A stretch of DNA of 64,000 nucleotides, taken from the NCBI RefSeq assembly GCF_001906925.1, contig NZ_MRWQ01000012.1:28163-92162 (forward strand). Reading direction: 5' to 3'. Positions 47,761-57,475 of the stretch are shown here, piece after piece. This DNA is from Domibacillus mangrovi (lineage in GTDB: Bacteria; Bacillota; Bacilli; Bacillales; Domibacillaceae). Under the pieces are notes generated by a model. That model was not told the DNA's origin. It was given only the letters and a program-made list of their open reading frames with translations, and made no database searches. The position numbers and the translations under genes are program-made. Position 1 is the stretch's first letter. Every line of letters begins with the position of its first letter.

Positions 47761-48501
47761 ATGCTATACCTTCATGATGTATGGGTCAACTGGTTTGAGG
47801 GAGAAGAAAATGGATGCAATGTATGTCTGTTTCATGAGTGGCGTAAAGATGACGGCATGGTGATGTTGGATCAGGTCCCTGTATTGATTGTGAGAAAATC
47901 AGCCATGGATTATATGGAAAATTCGCTAGGAGAACTACCTGATGATTTATTGAAAAAAATTGAAAGCAAAGCGTTTATTCGAAAAGGCAGTAAGGTGGAA
48001 ATGTTGGAATACTGTTTTATTGCTTCAGACGGAGAACGAATGATGGCGATTGAGACGATGGGGTACCGTGTACCTGTGAAAAAAAGTCGCCTTATGCCAC
48101 AGCATGAACTAATTGTCCGTGAAATGGCGGACTGTCATGCAGCAGAACCATTTTATTTTCCAGAAATGAATGAGAAAACATACAGCTTAATTGAGCCAGC
48201 ACCCGAATGGATGACCGGTCTGACGCGGAAAGAACGGCAGTTAAAGCAGTTATTATTACTCGCTGTTGATCAGCTTATTGAATCAAAAAATGTACCCGAG
48301 TTAAAGTATTGGCTGACGGAATGGATGCCGGAGCGATATGAAGAGATTCGAGAAATGGATTGGGATATGGCAGCGAGCACATTTAGTGAGTCAGTAAAAA
48401 TTGGATGGAGCTCACGACATGAACAAATATGCGGTCAAATTATTAAAGGGCGTCCATTTTTCGAGAAAATGTATGAGCATGAGATGAGTGTAGCCACATA
48501 G
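47761..48501 (+). CDS. yjbA: YjbA-family protein (DUF3603)
   Basis: The 246-aa protein matches YjbA of Bacilli: MLYLHDVWVNWFEGEENGCNV at the start (first 20 residues MLYLHDVWVNWFEGEENGCN), a central PVLIVRK..MDYMENSLGELP stretch and a charged, Trp-rich C-terminal half. ATG 47761 follows AAGGAGG. Function unknown. It is convergent to trpS, sharing a terminator, as in B. subtilis. Confidence 0.88.
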   Translation: MLYLHDVWVNWFEGEENGCNVCLFHEWRKDDGMVMLDQVPVLIVRKSAMDYMENSLGELPDDLLKKIESKAFIRKGSKVEMLEYCFIASDGERMMAIETMGYRVPVKKSRLMPQHELIVREMADCHAAEPFYFPEMNEKTYSLIEPAPEWMTGLTRKERQLKQLLLLAVDQLIESKNVPELKYWLTEWMPERYEEIREMDWDMAASTFSESVKIGWSSRHEQICGQIIKGRPFFEKMYEHEMSVAT

Positions 48502-48504
48502 AAA

Positions 48505-48536
48505 GAAACCCCGCCAATCAGTTTGGCGGGATTCTT

Positions 48537-48539
<3 letters not shown>
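48505..48539. terminator. Bidirectional terminator between yjbA and trpS
   Basis: AAACCCCGCCAA-TCAG-TTTGGCGGGATTCTTTT. Confidence 0.88.
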
Positions 48540-49532
<993 letters not shown>

Positions 49533-49685
49533 TCAATTCTCACTTCGCTTTATCATTATTATGAGTTTGATTATAAACAAAGCAGACTGAATATTCAAGG
49601 AGTGCGCGGTTGTAATCAAATTAGAACTATGCTTATACTAATAAAGAACATGTTCCCAAAAAATTATTTAACAAAGGAGAAATGC

Positions 49686-50267
49686 ATGAACTGGTATAAA
49701 AAATTGAATCAATATTTTCCAATTGAAGAAATGAAATCAAAAGAGCAGATGGATTTACTTTTAAAAGAGCGCGGTGATGTGTACCATAAAGATGAAGGCC
49801 CTCACCATGTGCTTATTTACGTGGAGTTTAACGGGTTTGTTTTCGTCGACTATTTGTTTGTGTCGCGGGAGGCGCGGGGACAAGGGCTGGGTAAACAGCT
49901 GATCAATAAATTAAAGTCGAAAAACAAACCGGTTATTCTCGAAGTTGAACCCGTACACTATGAAGACACTGATACGGAAAAAAGGCTACGCTTTTATGCG
50001 AGAGAGGAATTTCAGCACGCATCAAAAATTGGCTATTGCCGGCGGTCGTTGACAACGGGGCAAGACACAGTTATGGAAATTTTATATTGGAGCCCAAATG
50101 AGGCAGATGAAGAAGTCATTTATGATGCAATGGTGACAACCTATCGCGACATTCATAAATATAAAGATACAGAAATATACGGTGCGCCATTTGAATCGGT
50201 TGAGCGGACACTCTCTTTTGAAGAAGAACGAAATGAAAATATTTTAAAACCATTTATACTTGTTTAA
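49686..50267 (+). CDS. yjbC: GNAT-family acetyltransferase YjbC
   Basis: The 193-aa protein has a GNAT acetyl-CoA loop, VSREARGQGLGKQLI, after a beta strand FVFVDYLFV, and a C-terminal extension with SVERTLSFEEERN. ATG 49686 follows AAAGGAG; the upstream in-frame region to 49602 is not needed. It immediately precedes spx, as yjbC does in B. subtilis, where it is stress-induced; the substrate is unknown. Confidence 0.9.
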   Translation: MNWYKKLNQYFPIEEMKSKEQMDLLLKERGDVYHKDEGPHHVLIYVEFNGFVFVDYLFVSREARGQGLGKQLINKLKSKNKPVILEVEPVHYEDTDTEKRLRFYAREEFQHASKIGYCRRSLTTGQDTVMEILYWSPNEADEEVIYDAMVTTYRDIHKYKDTEIYGAPFESVERTLSFEEERNENILKPFILV

Positions 50268-50515
50268 AAAATGATTTTGACGTTTAGTGGACATATTTCT
50301 CGGGTATAATCTATTGTGTAGAACAAAACACATAATTTTTACGATATAATGAAAATCATATTCAATGAATGTCATTTCATGGTATAATACTAATGTAGCC
50401 GGTTGTTGAGGAGTTTCACTAACTATTTGAAATCTCCATGAACGTTCAATTCCTCAAATTTACAGGTGTAAATTGACAGGTATTATACATTTTAATTAAG
50501 GAGTGTGAATGAGGA
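50268..50515 (+). promoter_or_regulatory. spx promoter region
   Basis: This 248-bp gap has no ORF. It holds several -10-like boxes, TATAAT near 50309, TATAAT near 50382 and TTGACAGG..TATTATAC just before spx, plausible for the multi-promoter control known for spx. I could not assign each to a sigma factor. Confidence 0.4.
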
Positions 50516-50911
50516 ATGGTTACACTATACACATCACCAAGCTGCACATCTTGCCGTAAAGCGAAAGCATGGCTGGAAGAACACGAAATACCTTACGTGG
50601 AACGCAATATCTTCTCTGAACCGTTAAGCATTAACGAAATTAAAGAGATTTTGCGTATGACGGAGGATGGAACAGATGAAATCATTTCAACACGTTCAAA
50701 GACTTTTCAAAAATTGGATGTAGATCTTGAAACGCTTCCACTTCAAGATTTGTTTGAATTGATTCGCCAAAATCCGGGATTGCTTCGCCGTCCAATTATT
50801 ATGGATGCAAAGCGCTTGCAAGTCGGTTACAATGAAGATGAAATCCGCCGCTTTTTACCAAGGAAAGTTCGTACGTTCCAGTTGCTGGAAGCACGGCGTA
50901 TGGTTAACTAA
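50516..50911 (+). CDS. spx: Redox-sensing transcription regulator Spx
   Basis: Spx binds the RNA polymerase alpha C-terminal domain and reprograms transcription under disulfide stress. The 131-aa protein has the redox switch Cys10-x2-Cys13 in SCTSC, the GTDEIIS and [20 protein letters not shown] blocks, and a C-terminus LLEARRMVN similar to the ClpXP-recognised end. ATG 50516 follows AAGGAG. The adaptor SpxH, which presents Spx to ClpXP, is at 58.1-58.9 kb. A terminator follows. Confidence 0.97.
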   Translation: MVTLYTSPSCTSCRKAKAWLEEHEIPYVERNIFSEPLSINEIKEILRMTEDGTDEIISTRSKTFQKLDVDLETLPLQDLFELIRQNPGLLRRPIIMDAKRLQVGYNEDEIRRFLPRKVRTFQLLEARRMVN

Positions 50912-50919
50912 TGAAGAGA

Positions 50920-50951
50920 GAATTCCTGCCAATCATGCAGGGATTTTTTTT
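50920..50951 (+). terminator. spx terminator
   Basis: AATTCCTGC-CAATCAT-GCAGGGATTTTTTTT. Confidence 0.85.
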
Positions 50952-51127
50952 GTATAATTCACTTGAATAAATCAAAAAATTCAGATAGAATAAGCGGACA
51001 GCCCTCCGATTTTGGAGTCTTTCTATTTTCATTTATGACCTGTTTATCATACAATAGAACAAAGGGATGAGGAGTTTATTTTCCGTACTCCCGACAACCC
51101 TCTAAATGGAAGGGAGAGACCGCAATT

Positions 51128-51769
51128 ATGGAAATCGAACGCATTAATGAGAATACGGTGAAGTTTTTCATATCGTATGTTGATATAGAAGAACGGGGAT
51201 TTGATCGCGAAGAAATCTGGTACAACAGGGAGCGGAGCGAAGAACTGTTCTGGGATATGATGGAGGAAGTCCATGATGAAGAAGATTTCACAGTGGATGG
51301 TCCCCTCTGGATTCAAGTGCATGCACTTGATAAAGGGCTTGAAATTTTAGTAACACAAGCAAACTTAACGAAAGACGGCCAAAAGCTTGAGCTTCCATTC
51401 ACAAGTGATAAGCTTGATGTAGAAGGACAGATTGAAGACTTGCTTGAAGAGCATTTTGATCGGGCGGAAGAAGATGAACAACCACTTGATTTTGTTCTTT
51501 CGTTCCAAGATTTTGAAGATGTCATTACGATTAGCAATCGTGGCGGTCTCGATCATTTGATCACATCTCTTTACGCACATGAAAACCGCTATTATTTATT
51601 TGTTGAATTTGAAGAAGAGCTATTTGGAGAAAAAGCTATTGACGATGCGCTTAGCATTTTGCTTGAATATACGCACGAATCACGAATGACCATTCATACG
51701 CTGCAAGAATACGGAAAATGTGTAATAAATGAAAATGTATTTGAAACAGTACGCCAATACTTTTCATAA
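51128..51769 (+). CDS. mecA: ClpC adaptor MecA
   Basis: MecA targets ComK (present at 22.7 kb) to ClpCP and also helps assemble ClpC. The 213-aa protein has an N-terminal substrate domain (MEIERINENTVKFFISYVDI, GFDREEIWYNR), an acidic linker, and a C-terminal ClpC-binding domain (RYYLFVEFEEELF). ATG 51128 follows GAAGGGAGAG. The 176-bp leader after the spx terminator contains a short CTCC/GGAG hairpin but no terminator. Confidence 0.96.
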   Translation: MEIERINENTVKFFISYVDIEERGFDREEIWYNRERSEELFWDMMEEVHDEEDFTVDGPLWIQVHALDKGLEILVTQANLTKDGQKLELPFTSDKLDVEGQIEDLLEEHFDRAEEDEQPLDFVLSFQDFEDVITISNRGGLDHLITSLYAHENRYYLFVEFEEELFGEKAIDDALSILLEYTHESRMTIHTLQEYGKCVINENVFETVRQYFS

Positions 51770-51773
51770 TGGG

Positions 51774-51801
51774 AGAGCCTTCTGATTCAGAAGGCTTTTT
51801 T
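51774..51801 (+). terminator. mecA terminator
   Basis: AGAGCCTTCTG-ATT-CAGAAGGCTTTTTT. Confidence 0.9.
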
Positions 51802-51916
51802 GTCGACCTGCGTAGAAAGAAGGATTTTAAGTGGAGATTTTGATCATGTATGACGTTTAACTAAAAGGAATTCCTAATCATATGTCGAATCATACAGTGT
51901 GAAAGGAAGTGGTTAT

Positions 51917-53044
51917 ATGCTAGCGGCAGTCGATATAAATGGATCTTCCGTTGTGCTTGCCGGAACTGATGCGAAACAGACAGCATTAAGTTTGAAAAAA
52001 ACCCCTCATTTTTGCCCGCAGTGCGGCTGCCCGGTCGTCATTAAAGCGGGAGATGTCAACATTCCGCACTTTGCTCACGAAACATACTCTTCCTGTGACT
52101 CTTTTTCTGAACATGAATCACCACGTCACCTTGCAGCCAAAATCGATTTATTTAACTGGATAACAAGAACGCACGATGCTGTAATGGAAGCACGTCTGCC
52201 CAATGGATCGCAGCGGCCTGATATATTATCAGGAACGATTGCCGTTGAATACCAATGTTCAACCATCTCAGCTTCGTTATTCCGGGAACGGACGAAGAAA
52301 TATAGGGTGGGCGGTTTAAATCCGTTTTGGATATATGGTGGTCCTTCGATTGAACGAAAAGGGCGATATGTGAAATTAACACCGTTTCAACGGCTTTTTT
52401 TACGCTATCATGCACAGCTTGGCTTTTATTTCATTTCGTATTGCCCAGATTTGAAGTTTTTCACCATTTATGGACGGATCATACCGGTAACTATATCGCT
52501 CTGTCTGGCAGTGCGCCTTGATGTAAAAGTAGAGGATATGCCCTTTCCGCCGTCTGCTGTATTTTTAACTGAATTTACGTATCCACTAGCACCCTTTTTT
52601 GATGAAAAACGAAAATGGATTGACCAATCGCTTAATTACAGCAATGCACGAAATCATCCGTTTTTTCGAACTGTTTATGAATCAGGTCGAAATCCACACT
52701 TATTGTCGGAAGAAATCGGTCTGCCGGTACGAAGCGGCATGGCCATTCGTAATCATGCGGCCGAGTGGCAGTTTTATATTGCATATGATCGTAAAAACGG
52801 ATCGGCGAAAGAAGCGGCAAACATTGTCCGCAGACGGATTCAGAAGGGTCATTTAAAAGAAACGATCATGCCGCTCGCTCCGATGATGACACCGGAACAA
52901 GCAGCAGAAGATTACGTAGCGCTTCTTAAAGAAATCAAGATAAAAAGAGGGATAGACAGTCAATCGAGGGGTGGAAAAATACGGAGAGAAGAAGAATTTT
53001 GTCTCTTACATGAAAAACGAATTATAGACAGGCTGATTTTTTGA
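51917..53044 (+). CDS. coiA: Competence protein CoiA
   Basis: CoiA aids DNA processing during transformation and is a ComK-regulon member in B. subtilis (yjbF). The 375-aa protein has an N-terminal zinc motif (HFCPQCGCPV, PHFAH) and a nuclease-like core where RPDIL and IAVEYQCS give the Asp..Glu-x-Gln pattern. ATG 51917 follows GAAAGGAAGTGG. It lies between mecA and pepF, the standard position. ComK boxes were not resolved by eye in its 115-bp leader. Confidence 0.9.
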   Translation: MLAAVDINGSSVVLAGTDAKQTALSLKKTPHFCPQCGCPVVIKAGDVNIPHFAHETYSSCDSFSEHESPRHLAAKIDLFNWITRTHDAVMEARLPNGSQRPDILSGTIAVEYQCSTISASLFRERTKKYRVGGLNPFWIYGGPSIERKGRYVKLTPFQRLFLRYHAQLGFYFISYCPDLKFFTIYGRIIPVTISLCLAVRLDVKVEDMPFPPSAVFLTEFTYPLAPFFDEKRKWIDQSLNYSNARNHPFFRTVYESGRNPHLLSEEIGLPVRSGMAIRNHAAEWQFYIAYDRKNGSAKEAANIVRRRIQKGHLKETIMPLAPMMTPEQAAEDYVALLKEIKIKRGIDSQSRGGKIRREEEFCLLHEKRIIDRLIF

Positions 53045-53111
53045 GGAATAAGATAAAGGAATATACAATAAAGAAGGAGAATGGTTTATAAATAGAAGGA
53101 GGTTTTTTAAC

Positions 53112-54926
53112 GTGGCAGACAATCAAGTAAAACAGCTTCCGGCACGCAGTGAGATTGTGGAAGAATTAAAGTGGCGTCTGGAAGATATTTTTGAAACAGA
53201 TACAGCGTGGGAAGAAGAATTTAAAGCGATCGGGAAGCTTGCTGGTGCTGCGGCCTCTTATAATGGCACACTCGGTAACAGTGCAGAGCAGCTATATTCG
53301 TTTTTTACGTGGCAGGATACACTTTTAGAGCGCATGGGCAGGCTGTATACGTATGCACATATGCGTTACGATGAAGATACACAAAATGGCCATTATCAAG
53401 GAATGAATGACCGGGCGAAGATGCTGTATACACAAATTGCCGGCGCATTGTCGTTTGCTGATCCAGAAATTTTGTCTATTAATGAGGAAAAAATTAATGG
53501 CTTTGTTGCTTCCTACGAGCCGCTTTTACTTTACAAAAAAGTGCTTGATGATTTGAATAAGCAGCGTCCACACGTATTGTCGGCGGTGGAAGAGAACTTG
53601 CTGGCACAGGCGTCAGACGTACTTGGATCATCAAGTGCAACGTTTGGGATGCTGAATAACGCAGATCTTGAGTTTCCGGTCATTCAAGATGAAAATGGGG
53701 AAAACGTGCAAATAACGCATGGCAATTATGTTCGCTTTTTAGAGTCATCAGACCGCCGTGTGCGCGAAGAAGCATTTAAAGCGGTATACGCAACATATGG
53801 AAAATTCAAAAACACGTTTGCTTCTACGTTATCAGGGCAAATTAAAAAAGATAATTTTTCCGCTCATGTCAGACATTATGGAAGTGCGCGTGAATCTGCG
53901 TTATCACGTAATCATATTCCGGAAGAGGTGTATGACAATCTCGTCAGCACCATCAATAAAAACTTACCGCTTTTGCACCGGTATATCGCGCTGCGTAAAA
54001 AAGTACTTGGCCTCGATGAGCTGCATATGTACGATTTGTACACGCCGCTCGTCGCAGAAGGCAAGTTTGACGTGAATTATGATGAAGCAAAGGCCCTTTT
54101 ATTGAAAGGATTGAAACCGCTTGGGGAAGAGTATAATGGCATTCTCGCACAAGGGCTTGAAGGCCGCTGGGTGGACGTTGTTGAAAATAAAGGGAAACGC
54201 AGCGGGGCGTATTCATCCGGTGCGTATGGCACGAATCCATACATTTTAATGAACTGGCAAGATAATGTAAATAACTTATTTACACTCGCTCATGAATTCG
54301 GTCACAGCATTCACAGTTACTATACGCGTGGGAATCAGCCATATATTTATGGTGATTATTCAATTTTTGTTGCGGAAGTGGCATCCACGTGCAACGAATC
54401 GCTATTGAATGACTATTTGCTGAAAACGACAGAAGATGCGAAAAAGCGTATGTACTTGTTGAATCACTTTTTGGAAACGTTCCGCGGTACGGTATTCCGC
54501 CAGACGATGTTTGCTGAATTTGAACATCTTGTTCATGAAAAAGCGCAAAATGGAGAAGCATTGACAGCGGACGGATTAAGCGAGGCGTATTATGAATTAA
54601 ATAAAAAATATTTTGGCGACGATATGGTCATTGATGAAGAAATTGCCCTTGAATGGGCACGAATTCCACATTTCTATTATAATTATTATGTATATCAATA
54701 TGCGACTGGTTTAAGTGCGGCGATTGCGTTGTCTTCACAAATTTTAGAAGACGGCGAGCCCGCTGCAGAACGATACATTAATGAATTTTTGAAGGCAGGC
54801 AGCTCAGCTGATCCAATTGACGTATTAAAGAGTGCGGGTGTAGATATGACGGCAGCTGATGCTATTGAATCTGCGTGCAAAGTGTTTGAACAGTCACTTG
54901 AAGAAATGGAAAAATTGTTGTCTTAA
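53112..54926 (+). CDS. pepF: Oligoendopeptidase F
   Basis: PepF is an M3B zinc peptidase that degrades short peptides in the cytoplasm; overproduction inhibits sporulation initiation in B. subtilis. The 604-aa protein carries the zinc site HEFGHS at residues 394-399, followed by the downstream Glu in FVAEVASTCNE. ATG... the annotated start is GTG 53112, preceded by AGAAGGAGG. A terminator lies about 175 bp after the stop. Confidence 0.96.
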   Translation: MADNQVKQLPARSEIVEELKWRLEDIFETDTAWEEEFKAIGKLAGAAASYNGTLGNSAEQLYSFFTWQDTLLERMGRLYTYAHMRYDEDTQNGHYQGMNDRAKMLYTQIAGALSFADPEILSINEEKINGFVASYEPLLLYKKVLDDLNKQRPHVLSAVEENLLAQASDVLGSSSATFGMLNNADLEFPVIQDENGENVQITHGNYVRFLESSDRRVREEAFKAVYATYGKFKNTFASTLSGQIKKDNFSAHVRHYGSARESALSRNHIPEEVYDNLVSTINKNLPLLHRYIALRKKVLGLDELHMYDLYTPLVAEGKFDVNYDEAKALLLKGLKPLGEEYNGILAQGLEGRWVDVVENKGKRSGAYSSGAYGTNPYILMNWQDNVNNLFTLAHEFGHSIHSYYTRGNQPYIYGDYSIFVAEVASTCNESLLNDYLLKTTEDAKKRMYLLNHFLETFRGTVFRQTMFAEFEHLVHEKAQNGEALTADGLSEAYYELNKKYFGDDMVIDEEIALEWARIPHFYYNYYVYQYATGLSAAIALSSQILEDGEPAAERYINEFLKAGSSADPIDVLKSAGVDMTAADAIESACKVFEQSLEEMEKLLS

Positions 54927-55101
54927 TATGGGATTTAATACTGTCAAATCCATTGTTATGACAATCAAGTGAATGGATCAGACACGTCTTGCAATATGTA
55001 TGCCAAGTATGATAGGATAAGGGTGTGAAATTGATCACTTATAAACATATACCCCTTTGTTTGACTGTGAAAAATTTCTTCCATCCCCTTTGTTCGTAAG
55101 G

Positions 55102-55129
55102 AAAAGCTCCGCTTTGGCGGGGCTTTTTC
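55102..55129 (+). terminator. pepF terminator
   Basis: AAAAGCTCCGC-TTTG-GCGGGGCTTTTT. Confidence 0.85.
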
Positions 55130-55547
55130 TAATTGAGATAAAAACTCATATCAGTTAGATGATGAACATAAACCGCAGAATCAAACAGTTTAATCACCAC
55201 TTCTTTTCGCAAGTCAAATTGTCTCTCGCTAGTTTTCAACGAATGTTTCTTGTAGGAGCGCTACTACCGAAATGACATACCAAAATGGCGTTATATCTAA
55301 ATAATTAATGTAACATTCATAGGAAAGGTTAGTCTGACTTTTGATAATCAATACGAGTGTATCTTTACGAACGATTTGCTTATTAACAAATAGCGTAGTC
55401 TAGCCAAGTGAGGTTAACTTTTACGTTTATAGACCCTCCCTAGCCATCATATTTATTCTGTAGGCTTTTATAAATTATTTTTATAACCTCTTTTATGATT
55501 GAATATTCTTTTTTTTTGAAAATGCTAAATAGGTGCTCCATTGGTTC

Positions 55548-55572
55548 ATATTTGTGACCGCTTGCATACACT
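55548..55572 (+). promoter_or_regulatory. Sigma-E-like promoter of the repeat-protein gene
   Basis: CATACACT at 55565-55572 fits the sigma-E -10 consensus CATACAnT. ATATT at 55548-55552 is a -35 candidate, but its 12-bp spacing is shorter than the usual 14-15. The predicted start would leave about 25 nt to the GTG codon. Confidence 0.4.
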
Positions 55573-55605
55573 GTATTTGTATTCAATTAAAAGGGAGGGA
55601 TATTT

Positions 55606-56046
55606 GTGGGGAAAGATAGAAATAAGAAAAAAAGGTACCAGACCACAAGCACTGGTTGTACTACAACTGATGAAACAAGCACTGGTTGTACTACAACTGA
55701 TAAAACAAGTACTGGTTGTACTGCAACTGGTAAAACAAGCACTGGTTGTACTACAACTGGTAAAACAAGCACTGGTAAACATAAAGGGAAAGGACCTAAA
55801 GGAAAAGGTCCTAAAGGGAAGGGTCCTAAAGGGAAAAGACCTAAAAGAAAAACAACGAGTACAGGTAAAACAAGCACTGGTTGTACTACAACTGATGAAA
55901 CTGTACTACAACTGGTAAAACAAGCACTGGTAAACATAAAAGCAAAGGTTCTAAAAGGAAACGATAATAGAGAAGATAGAGCAAACAAATGCTTCTGCTT
56001 GATCAATCATCCATTGATCAGGCGGAAGCATTTAATTCTTAAATAG
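55606..56046 (+). CDS. Repetitive Thr/Ser/Cys- and Lys-rich protein, CotG-like, probably frameshifted
   Basis: The GTG start at 55606 follows AAGGGAGGGA. After a basic start (GKDRNKKKRYQ) come four 10-residue units of the type TSTGCTTTDE, then TSTGKH, a KGKGPKGKGPKGKGPKGK stretch and a fifth TSTGCTTTDE unit. From about 55902 the frame changes: a 10-bp deletion in the repeat array moves translation out of frame, so the last 47 residues read through the terminator. The ancestral frame resumes as CTTTGKTSTGKHKSKGSKRK and an Arg, stopping at 55965-55967. Low complexity, high Ser/Thr/Lys and the adjacent CotH kinase point to a CotG-type spore-coat protein. Function is inferred, not shown. Confidence 0.65.
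   Translation: MGKDRNKKKRYQTTSTGCTTTDETSTGCTTTDKTSTGCTATGKTSTGCTTTGKTSTGKHKGKGPKGKGPKGKGPKGKRPKRKTTSTGKTSTGCTTTDETVLQLVKQALVNIKAKVLKGNDNREDRANKCFCLINHPLIRRKHLILK
55651..55940 (+). repeat. 30-bp coding tandem repeats
   Basis: Units like ACAAGCACTGGTTGTACTAC (30 bp each) repeat four times from about 55657. An 18-bp GGACCTAAAGGGAAA-like array encoding KGKGPKG follows, then two partial 30-bp units. The second of these shows the 10-bp deletion (AAGCACTGGT missing after GATGAAAC). Confidence 0.85.
55987..56033 (+). terminator. Terminator of the repeat-protein gene
   Basis: AAATGCTTC..GATCAAT / ATTGATC..GGAAGCATTT. It begins 20 bp after the ancestral stop codon and lies inside the frameshifted reading frame. 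Confidence 0.8.
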
Positions 56047-56167
56047 TACTCTATAGACTAAATTAAAGGATCATTCAAAAAAGTGAGTATAGTACCAAAG
56101 TTGATTTGAGATCATTTAAATAGAAAAACTTCTTAAGATTAAATAATCAAATATTGTATAAAATTCA

Positions 56168-56198
56168 AAACCTAGGATATGATCTCTAGGTTTTTATT
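56168..56198 (+). terminator. Possible terminator before the cotH-like gene
   Basis: ACCTAG / CTAGGT short stem followed by T5. Weak; may be incidental. Confidence 0.4.
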
Positions 56199-56321
56199 TG
56201 TAGATCATGAATTAAGTTTATGTCCTTTATTATTCAGTAGCTGCGTACAATAGTGATAATAACAGTGAAAAAAGATAATACGTGAGCGCATCGGTATTAT
56301 CAAAGAAAGGATAGAGAGTGT

Positions 56322-57407
56322 ATGCCTTATCTAATTCCATCTTATTTTTTGATAATCAAAGAAAGTAATCTAGATGATCTAAGAAGAGATGTATCAAGTG
56401 ATAACCCTGTTTCCGCCTATTTAAAGGTGGGAAACGTCACCTATAATATTAACATTGCCTACCGGGGATCCTATACGCGGAAATTTCGCAAAAGATCTTT
56501 CTGGATTGAATTTGTCAATCCAAATAGATGCTCTGGGGCCCGTATCATTCATCTCAATGCGGAATACAGGGATCCCTCTCTTATCCGCAATAAACTTTCT
56601 TTTGATTTTTTCCAGGATCTTGGTATTCTATCGCCAAATAGTCAACATATAAATTTAATACGAAATGGCTCTTTTAAAGGAGTCTATTTGCAATTGGAGT
56701 CCGTTGATGATTTGTTCTTGAAAAAGAGAGGTCTTCCTTCGGGGGCCATTTATTATGCTGTCAACAATAATGCTAATTTTTCCCTAGCAAGAGATGGGAA
56801 GAGAAAAAAGTCACTTCTTTCGGGTTATAGACGAGTGTTAGGAAGTAAATCAGACGATGATCTCCTTCATGAATTAATATACAAAATCAACACAACTTCC
56901 CTATTTGATTTACCTAATAAAATCCCTCGCTACCTTAATATTGAGGCTTTTTTACGCTGGCTCGTTGGAGCTGTTTGTACAATGAATAATGATGGGTTTA
57001 CTCATAACTATGCACTGTACCGAAATAATGAGACTGGTTTGTTCGAAATAATTCCTTGGGACTATGATGCAACATGGGGACGAAAAGTCGACGGTGGAAT
57101 CATGGAGCACAATTACGTTTCTATTAAAGGAAAGAAGGCAAACCATCTTTGCAATCTTCTCCTGCAAGTACCAGAATTCCGCAAACTTTATCGGAACATA
57201 TTAGAAGAAACTTTGGAAACTAAGTTTACAGTCGAATACTTAGAACATAAGGTAATTTCACTCCATCAGTCTCTACGACCACACATCATTCTAGATCCTT
57301 ATAAAAAGAAAGCGATTGATACATTCGATGAAGAACCCGAGTTTATCTTTAATTTTATTCGCAAACGCAACAGCTATTTAAAAAAGCGCCTAAATAAACT
57401 TGACTAG
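56322..57407 (+). CDS. cotH: CotH-family spore coat protein kinase
   Basis: CotH is an atypical protein kinase that phosphorylates Ser-rich coat proteins such as CotB and CotG and controls outer-coat assembly. The 361-aa length equals the B. subtilis protein (362). The family pattern is clear: KRSFWIEF, the RNKLSFDFFQDLG helix, NGSFKGVYLQLE, and the active-site region with Asp224 (NNDGFTHNYALY) and Asp247 (PWDYDATWGR), spaced 23 residues apart like the two catalytic Asp residues of B. subtilis CotH. ATG 56322 follows AAAGGATAG. The probable substrate gene is 276 bp upstream; a SET-domain gene follows. Confidence 0.92.
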   Translation: MPYLIPSYFLIIKESNLDDLRRDVSSDNPVSAYLKVGNVTYNINIAYRGSYTRKFRKRSFWIEFVNPNRCSGARIIHLNAEYRDPSLIRNKLSFDFFQDLGILSPNSQHINLIRNGSFKGVYLQLESVDDLFLKKRGLPSGAIYYAVNNNANFSLARDGKRKKSLLSGYRRVLGSKSDDDLLHELIYKINTTSLFDLPNKIPRYLNIEAFLRWLVGAVCTMNNDGFTHNYALYRNNETGLFEIIPWDYDATWGRKVDGGIMEHNYVSIKGKKANHLCNLLLQVPEFRKLYRNILEETLETKFTVEYLEHKVISLHQSLRPHIILDPYKKKAIDTFDEEPEFIFNFIRKRNSYLKKRLNKLD

Positions 57408-57475
57408 AAGAATAATCGCCATCTCAATCGTCCAACTTGGGGGAAGTTCAAGCATCCAGGAAGGGGAAAACCACT

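Larger units (their letters stand above)
54927..55605. other. Gene-poor spacer between pepF and the coat-like cassette
   Basis: These 679 bp hold the pepF terminator at 55102-55129 and, near the end, a sigma-E-like -10. A short frame at 55162-55275 (37 codons, starting MNINRRIKQFNHHFFSQVKL) has no ribosome-binding site and could be the remnant of a decayed gene. Otherwise I see nothing. It marks the left edge of material absent from this position in B. subtilis. Confidence 0.5.

Noticed and set aside
55541..55918. 125-codon plus-strand frame with repeated ALVVLQLVKQ units
   Set aside because: It is the second frame of the same 30-bp DNA repeats; the GTG frame at 55606 has the ribosome-binding site and the coat-like composition.
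55587..56006. 139-codon minus-strand frame (VVVQPVLVLPV repeats)
   Set aside because: It is the antisense reading of the tandem repeats and has no start signal.
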